A DNA stretch of 64,000 nucleotides, taken from Oligosphaera ethanolica. Lineage in GTDB: Bacteria > Verrucomicrobiota > Lentisphaeria > Oligosphaerales > Oligosphaeraceae. The notes under the pieces are model-generated. The model did no database searches, was not told the DNA's origin, and was given only the letters and a program-made list of their open reading frames with translations. The stretch lies in the NCBI RefSeq assembly GCF_030814695.1, contig NZ_JAUSVL010000001.1, positions 2,950,227 through 3,014,226 on the forward strand. Reading direction: 5' to 3'. Numbering within the stretch: position 1 is the stretch's first letter; every line of letters starts with the position of its first letter. Of this stretch, positions 59,442 to 64,000 are shown in pieces. The position numbers and the translations under genes are program-made.

Positions 59442-60991
59442 CACAGCCGTCCCATAGTCACTGAAATTACCTGTTTTTTGGGCACATGCGAGCACGAGGC
59501 CGCCTGATTTTTCATGACACCTTCTTTGTGTGTGGAAAAGTTTAGCCAGGAGACTATACCATCCCTTCAAAATACAGCTGATACGCTTTTTCCGGACTTC
59601 CCCGGATAATATGGCGCCGCTCCCGCTTCGTGTCGCAGCACTCGATGATACTGGGCAAACTGAAGTAATTCCAGAGCACGGCACGCAACAAGGTAAAGAG
59701 CCGACTGAACTGGCGCTTCCACTTGTTGTACCAAGCGACGAACCGTAGCAGGAGATAGGCAAGCAGCGCTGTCCAGACTTGCCAGCGGACGGCATTTTCG
59801 TTATATCCAAGGAAATCGGCCAACTGCAGCGTCTGTTTGATTTCCTTGAAAAACACCTCCACACCCCAACGGCATTGATAGAGCTGGCACACGGAAAACG
59901 GCGACCACTCGAAGTTGTTGGTAATAAACGTCATCACCACCATCTTCCCCTTCACCTCGACCTCTGCCGTGACCAGCCGCAGGTCATCGGGGTAATTGTC
60001 CTTGGTCTGCACCCCTATCAGCCTGATGCGCTCATCTGACAACACCTTGCATTTCTTGCGGACATAGCGGCGCTTGCCGGGCGCTTGCTGTCCCATAACT
60101 TCAGCCGTATCTGTCTCGGGTTCTGAGGAGGCGGACGCATGTTTGACGGGATCAGACGCCTCCGGTTTCCCAGTCGCATGCTGTCCCATAACTTCATAGA
60201 GCATGTTTTCCTTGGCCCGCGTCACCCAGGAGACGCCGCGCGTGTCAAGGACCTTAAGATGCTTAAAATCAACATAGGCCTTGTCGAATACCACGACCTC
60301 TCCGGCCTTCATGTCGGCGCACAGTTCCCAGGCGCTTTTCGGGTCAGAATCCTTTGCACTTTTGACGAGGACGAAGTTCGGCAGGAACGAGCGCATGTTC
60401 AGCGCCGTGTGCATCTTGGCGGCCGCTTTCTGGCGTCGGTGCTGGGCCCAGCCCATATTAAATGCCGTCAGTTTGATGGTGGTTGAATCAACGGCGCGAA
60501 TGGTTCTTGTCCGGAAGCGGTAGGGCAAACCGGGATAATTGCGGCTGGAGGTCAGGAACTCGGGGTAACGGGTTGACAGTGACTCATATACCTTCCAGAA
60601 CAGTTCTTCGGCCATATCCGCATTGCGGGTCTTGTTGGCGTGAGAGAGACCGTTCCTGCTCGGAGGCGTGCAGTTGCGTATCTGAGCAAGGGGGCCGGCA
60701 TGGTTGTGGAGGCTGTCACAGATGTCGTTCAGACTTAATGAATGCGCCAGATGCGCGTAAAGCATAGCCATTACATGGCTGGTGGCGCTGAAGGCCCGTG
60801 TCTGGATTTTGTACTTTTTGGCGAGGTTGTCGATAATCCGGTCAGGTATCCAGCTTGCAATCTGCGCGAGGACTGACACAGTACTTTTTAGTGGATTCAT
60901 GGTACCTCCTATGGTTGCTTACTAGGCTACCATTAAGATGCCGTGAATCCTTTTTTTTACGAAGCCACCATCAAGTTGTGGGACGGCTGTG
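59442..60991 (-). mobile_element. IS4-family element
   Basis: Left end CACAGCCGTCCCATAGT; reverse complement of right end CACAGCCGTCCCACAAC. The element is about 1.55 kb with one transposase on the minus strand. No matching target duplication was found outside these ends (left flank TTTTTCTCTTT, right flank TAAAATTGTG), so either the outer ends differ or the flanks have rearranged. Confidence 0.75.
59554..60900 (-). CDS. IS4-family transposase (DUF4372 type)
   Basis: The 448-residue protein starts MNPLKSTVSVLAQIASWIPD with a DUF4372-like N-terminus. The DDE residues are in TIRAVDSTTIKLTAF (D), GEVVVFDKAYVDFKH (D) and the IS4 YREK motif YQCRWGVEVFFKEIKQTLQL (E). A short internal duplication, AEVMGQxAxGK, lies at about residues 243-285. 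No frameshift is seen; it may be active. It ends 113 bp before the left inverted repeat. Nothing ties it to the neighbouring host genes. Confidence 0.92.
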   Translation of the reverse strand: MNPLKSTVSVLAQIASWIPDRIIDNLAKKYKIQTRAFSATSHVMAMLYAHLAHSLSLNDICDSLHNHAGPLAQIRNCTPPSRNGLSHANKTRNADMAEELFWKVYESLSTRYPEFLTSSRNYPGLPYRFRTRTIRAVDSTTIKLTAFNMGWAQHRRQKAAAKMHTALNMRSFLPNFVLVKSAKDSDPKSAWELCADMKAGEVVVFDKAYVDFKHLKVLDTRGVSWVTRAKENMLYEVMGQHATGKPEASDPVKHASASSEPETDTAEVMGQQAPGKRRYVRKKCKVLSDERIRLIGVQTKDNYPDDLRLVTAEVEVKGKMVVMTFITNNFEWSPFSVCQLYQCRWGVEVFFKEIKQTLQLADFLGYNENAVRWQVWTALLAYLLLRFVAWYNKWKRQFSRLFTLLRAVLWNYFSLPSIIECCDTKRERRHIIRGSPEKAYQLYFEGMV

Positions 60992-61040
60992 TAAAATTGT
61001 GATGCTTTTCTCTCATAAGTCCTTTTCTCTTCCCTGATTC

Positions 61041-61080
61041 GTAAAGATTTAGTTTCGAAAAGTTGCTACCCCCGAAAAAA
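61041..61080 (+). repeat. 40-bp direct repeat, copy 1
   Basis: GTAAAGATTTAGTTTCGAAA followed by AGTTGCTACCCCCGAAAAAA. An identical copy in the same orientation is at 63178-63217. The two bracket the GNAT and PIG-L genes. Confidence 0.9.
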
Positions 61081-61237
61081 TTCGACATTTTTTCGAGCCG
61101 CTCGGTTTGTTGTTCGTGTTTCATCATTCTTTCCGAACCTCCTTTACTGAACTTTTCCTGTTTTTTCTAACTTCATCTATCGAACCGCCGCCTGATTTGG
61201 GGCGGTTCGCCGTTGTTTTGTCCGCCGGGAAGAACCG

Positions 61238-61263
61238 CGGAGAAAATCTTTTGATTTTCTCCG
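61238..61263. terminator. Perfect 11-bp hairpin after the GNAT gene
   Basis: CGGAGAAAATC-TTTT-GATTTTCTCCG, 54 bp past the stop of the minus-strand acetyltransferase. A second hairpin, CGAACCGCC...GGCGGTTCG, lies just beyond at about 61181-61209. Together they may end the operon. 61081-61237 contains no gene. Confidence 0.5.
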
Positions 61264-61316
61264 GACTGCCAAAAACTCAAACTTCGGTCCGCGCCGAGCC
61301 GTTTGAAAAAACTCCT

Positions 61317-62306
61317 TCATTGGTAGATGACCAATTCGTCAGGCGCCGCACAGAGGGCAAAGAAACCAGCCGAACGCACCGCGGCGGCGCGTTCCGAGTC
61401 GGCGGCGCTGACATAGAGCATCGGCCGTGTGCCGAACCGCGCGGCGAACTCGTCCGCCGTCCGGCGCAGCAGGTCCGACGCCCCCTCCAAGGCATCGCAA
61501 TGCACGGTAAAGTCCATGAAGCATTGACTGCCGTCGGTCAAAGCAAATGCATACCCCGCGACATCGCCGCGCGGTGTTTCCACAACATTGACAACACCGT
61601 TTCCAGACAGCACTTCCTGAAATGCGATCCTATATTCACTGATTTTTGCCGCCGGGCCGATCCGGTGTGCGCGCGGATTGTGAAGCATCGCGGGAATGTA
61701 TTTCAGAAATTTGTCACACTCGAACTGGTCGGCCAGCCTACCGGGACGAACGGACAGCCCGCTCAAATCCGCAAACGCGGCCTCCGCTTCGGCGAAGAAG
61801 TCATTTTTGCAGAGACACAGCGGACCGACTTCCCCGCCATAAATCAGTTTAAAGCCGTATTTGAGATAACTTTGCACAGCAAATTTATCGCCGCTGGCAC
61901 AGCAGAGCATCCGGGCCGGGGAATCTTGAAAATCGCGGGCACACGGTTTCAACAGCTCATTCATGAGTCCGCGGCGCCGGAATTCCTGTTCCGTGTAGAC
62001 GTTGCCGAAGTTACCGCGTCCCGAACGAATTCCGTAGGCAAACCACACCCGGGCGACGAACACGCCGTCCACCTCGGCCAGATAGAGGTGGTCAATCACT
62101 TCCGGTGCGTTGTGTCCGGCCAGCGCCTCGCGGTAATAAAGCCGCCAGTAGGCCTGATCGTTGACATATTTGCGATAGCTGTCGAAGCCCAGCGACGCTG
62201 TCAGATACCGGGCAAGCCGCATTTCATCCTCCGTGTCCGGCGCGATCCAGCGCCAGATCCGTACCCGAGACTTATCCGGAGCGTCATATGTTTTTAACAA
62301 TTCCAT
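61317..62306 (-). CDS. GNAT-family acetyltransferase
   Basis: The 329-residue protein contains a GNAT acetyl-CoA region: VARVWFAYGIRSGRGNFGNV, then YTEQEFRRRGLMNELLKPCA (the V/I-x-x-x-x-RxxGx-A/G-type loop EFRRRGLM) and YLKYGFKLIYGG. The C-terminal half (about 170-329) looks like a second GNAT-like fold with less clear motifs. It ends APDELVIYQ. No convincing ribosome-binding site precedes ATG 62306. It is the second gene of a two-gene unit, 22 bp behind the PIG-L deacetylase. Acetyltransferase plus deacetylase suggests tailoring of an amino sugar or small molecule; the substrate is unknown. Confidence 0.75.
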   Translation of the reverse strand: MELLKTYDAPDKSRVRIWRWIAPDTEDEMRLARYLTASLGFDSYRKYVNDQAYWRLYYREALAGHNAPEVIDHLYLAEVDGVFVARVWFAYGIRSGRGNFGNVYTEQEFRRRGLMNELLKPCARDFQDSPARMLCCASGDKFAVQSYLKYGFKLIYGGEVGPLCLCKNDFFAEAEAAFADLSGLSVRPGRLADQFECDKFLKYIPAMLHNPRAHRIGPAAKISEYRIAFQEVLSGNGVVNVVETPRGDVAGYAFALTDGSQCFMDFTVHCDALEGASDLLRRTADEFAARFGTRPMLYVSAADSERAAAVRSAGFFALCAAPDELVIYQ

Positions 62307-62328
62307 TTGTTACAGATCCATAGTTGTC

Positions 62329-63114
62329 TCAATTTTGGAAATATGTGTTGCCGTACGGCCACGGAGAGGCTCCGGCCCAGCGGAATTGATTTGCCAGCAG
62401 ATGCCGCAGAAGCAGATCGCTGGCGTCGAGTCCAGTTCCTTCGGGAAATTTAACGACCTTAAACCCTTCCGCGTATCGCAATCCGGCGCAACCGCCGCGG
62501 AAGCGGACGCAGTCGGCCTTGGATTGAGCCAACTCGGCGCCCTTCTCTCCTGCGATGCAAACGGTCAAGGCTTCTTCCAGTTTCCCGAAAACGGAAGAAA
62601 TGTCGATGTAAAGATCCGGATGGAAATACAGCATGCTCTGACTCGGTCCGGCCTCATAAGCGTAAATTTCGCGGATACTGTGCAGTTTATTGTCCCAGAA
62701 GGAATTAAGAATGGCGTCGTAGGTGGTTTGCGCCACTCGCCGGTGTTCGGGGTGACTGTCCCGCGGCCACATCAGAAAGACCAGATCCGGCTGAAATGCC
62801 TCAAGCTGTTCCATGATGAGAGACCGGTCGTGGCGGTCCCCCTCGTACAGGCTGCTTTCCCGGCCGCCGATGATGAGGTGACGGCATCCGAGAAGCTCCG
62901 CCGAGTGGTCGATGTCGGCATCGAAGACCTCCAATTCCTCCGGCGTCCGAACATGGTTGTGACAGGCCACATGCAACATCATACATTCGCAGTCCGCCTC
63001 GACCAGCAGCCGCAAAGCGCCGCCGCATCCGAAATGACATTCATCGGAATGCGCTCCAATCGCCATCACTTTGATTTTTTTTTGCATCATTTCAATTCGC
63101 CCCGTTTTTTTCAT
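62329..63114 (-). CDS. PIG-L/LmbE-family deacetylase
   Basis: The 261-residue protein has the zinc motif MAIGAHSDECHFGCGGAL (AHxDD-type, here AHSDE) and the distal metal-binding motif PRDSHPEHRRVA (HPEH). These define PIG-L deacetylases that remove acetyl from N-acetylglucosaminyl-type substrates. ATG 63114 or 63090 could start translation. The direct repeat at 63178-63217 lies 64 bp upstream and may be a promoter or operator element. It is followed by the GNAT gene. Lentisphaerota carry many such genes; the substrate is not deduced. Confidence 0.88.
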   Translation of the reverse strand: MKKTGRIEMMQKKIKVMAIGAHSDECHFGCGGALRLLVEADCECMMLHVACHNHVRTPEELEVFDADIDHSAELLGCRHLIIGGRESSLYEGDRHDRSLIMEQLEAFQPDLVFLMWPRDSHPEHRRVAQTTYDAILNSFWDNKLHSIREIYAYEAGPSQSMLYFHPDLYIDISSVFGKLEEALTVCIAGEKGAELAQSKADCVRFRGGCAGLRYAEGFKVVKFPEGTGLDASDLLLRHLLANQFRWAGASPWPYGNTYFQN

Positions 63115-63177
63115 GCGTCAAAACTCTTTTGGTGCGTTCGATACCGTTTTTCTGAAACGTGTACGTCTTCATTTTCA

Positions 63178-63217
63178 GTAAAGATTTAGTTTCGAAAAGT
63201 TGCTACCCCCGAAAAAA
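63178..63217 (+). repeat. 40-bp direct repeat, copy 2
   Basis: Identical to 61041-61080. It lies upstream of the minus-strand PIG-L gene, so it could be a transposon end or a regulatory site. The stretch 63218-63336 is AT-rich and upstream of a small plus-strand ORF. Confidence 0.9.
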
Positions 63218-63336
63218 ATCATCGAAAAAACTCCATTTTAAAGATTAATTTCCTTGACTTCGCTATTATTATACATTTTTTTGATATTAAAAAAAGAGCT
63301 GTACTTGCTTAAAATATTTAAAATGCAATCAAATAT

Positions 63337-63516
63337 ATGAAAAACAAACTACCAGAACAAGCCTACGACGAGTATTGTCCCGGCAACGATTTGAATCTGA
63401 ACAGAGAACACTATTTTTGGGACAGGCCGTCGCGTCTGGGAATTCCGGTGTATGCGGAAGGAGGAATAACGGCGCGTCGCCGCGGAAGCGTTCTGTTCAT
63501 GCACCATCGGTATTAG
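63337..63516 (+). CDS. Short ORF, probably the 5' stub of a disrupted gene
   Basis: ATG 63337 opens a 59-residue frame, MKNKLPEQAYDEYCPGNDLN...RRRGSVLFMHHRY, ending at TAG 63514. Its leader (63240-63336) is AT-rich, including TTGACTTCGC and TATTATTATACAT, as expected for a promoter region, but spacing is not clear. An IS3-type end follows 24 bp later, which suggests the gene was truncated by an insertion. No domain is recognised. Confidence 0.4.
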   Translation: MKNKLPEQAYDEYCPGNDLNLNREHYFWDRPSRLGIPVYAEGGITARRRGSVLFMHHRY

Positions 63517-63539
63517 TACCTCGCCGTGGAAATGTATAG

Positions 63540-63565
63540 TGGACCCCGAAAATTGGACAAGGCCA
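63540..63565 (+). mobile_element. IS3-type element end
   Basis: TGGACCCCGAAAATTGGACA followed by AGGCC, like the ends at 37669 and 57192. What follows (63569 onward) may belong to the same element. Confidence 0.6.
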
Positions 63566-63568
63566 TAA

Positions 63569-64000
63569 GTGAAGAGACATCAAGCGCTGTCCAGCCCGGG
63601 AGTCATTGTGGCGTCCGGCGACGATCGCTATGCCGTCGCCTGCGGAATTGCCGACGGCTGCGGGCTGACAAAGGCGCTTGGCGAGCCAAGCGCGAAGGAG
63701 ACGCCGCACCAACGCATCCTATACGCTATGTCCGGCATGGTCCTGGCCGGCGAGTTCGAGCTGATCAGCGACTTACGGCAGCACGCGATGGAGCCGGGCT
63801 ACTTCTCTCCCATAAGCGACTCGCATTATGTCGTGGCGACCCGGCGGTGGTGCTCAGGCAGTTTACTGACGTGACCCTGCACCTGGGTAACAGGTTCCGG
63901 AAGGCGCATACGCAGGCCACAAGACTGCTCCTGAATAAACAGACGATTGCCTTTGATACGATCCACGGTATGTTTTCCCAGTGGGGCGTAGATTACGACT
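63569..64000 (+). pseudogene. Unidentified plus-strand coding fragment, frameshifted, off window end
   Basis: Frame one (63569-63874) reads VIVASGDDRYAVACGIADGC...LYAMSGMVLAGEFELISDLR and EPGYFSPISDSHYVVATRR, then goes wrong near 63838. Another frame picks up with DPAVVLRQFTDVTLHLGNRF and ATRLLLNKQTIAFDTIHGMF, running off the edge at 64000. The two look like one protein split by a frameshift, but I do not recognise the family. An IS3-type end lies just upstream. Confidence 0.4.

Noticed and set aside
59442..60991. Exact target duplication of the IS4-family element
   Set aside because: Flanks TTTTTCTCTTT and TAAAATTGTG do not match; a TTTTCTCT similarity further out on the right is not at the element edge.
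63253..63290. Sigma70-type promoter before the 59-residue ORF
   Set aside because: TTGACT is present, but the nearest TATACA-like box is only about 10 bp away and the next candidate too far, so spacing is not acceptable.

Overview
The window looks like a chromosomal contig from a PVC-superphylum bacterium, most likely Lentisphaerota (Victivallis-like) or a close relative. This is inferred from a GC-rich core with obgE, ftsA/ftsZ, pyrE and secA, a divergent short FtsZ, several clan GH-A glycoside hydrolases and LVIVD-repeat proteins, and very dense palindromic intergenic repeats. No rRNA or tRNA gene was recognised, so the taxonomic call is tentative.

Layout. 1-14.8 kb: core genes (obgE, a small conserved protein, ftsA, ftsZ-like, a class II aldolase/SDR fusion), then a ketosynthase/CLF-like fusion next to a lipoyl-domain/PSBD/FabG-like fusion, and a 1270-residue secreted coiled-coil/TPR protein. 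14.8-24.4 kb: repeat-rich gaps around pyrE, secA and an FAD oxidoreductase; one gap holds a 731-bp element with inverted ends and a 10-bp target duplication. 24.4-37.4 kb: a GH42-like enzyme, a minus-strand accessory block (PD-(D/E)xK-like protein, AAA ATPase, KAP-type membrane NTPase, small unknown protein), then an LVIVD-repeat protein and a second GH-A enzyme. 37.6-42.5 kb: nested mobile elements, with an ISL3-like element split by an IS21 element whose istB is split by a 219-bp MITE. 42.8-57.2 kb: a lower-GC minus-strand operon of PLD-SNF2 helicase, Eco57I-type DNA methyltransferase, Schlafen/AlbA_2 protein with OB-like repeats, and a second PLD-SNF2 helicase cut in two by an IS1634-type element. 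57.2-61.0 kb: IS3 remnant, ISKra4-like and IS4-like elements. 61.0-63.2 kb: a GNAT and PIG-L pair between 40-bp direct repeats. 63.3-64.0 kb: a short ORF, an IS3-type end and an unidentified fragment.

The most interesting unit is the 42.8-57.2 kb operon. Two paralogous nuclease-helicases flank a DNA methyltransferase and an AlbA_2 protein in one tightly coupled transcript. This resembles an anti-phage modification/restriction system, but I cannot match it to BREX, DISARM or a classical R-M type. The IS1634 insertion in the last gene is precise and the frame can be restored on paper (TSD TTAAAT). Other notable points are four element boundaries of different kinds with clear target duplications, a classic A-AAA-AAC slippery site in the ISKra4-like transposase, IS21 terminal-type motifs repeated in frame inside istA with a 48-nt period, and the lipoyl-FabG fusion.

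Coordinates of short sites were counted by eye and may be off by one base.
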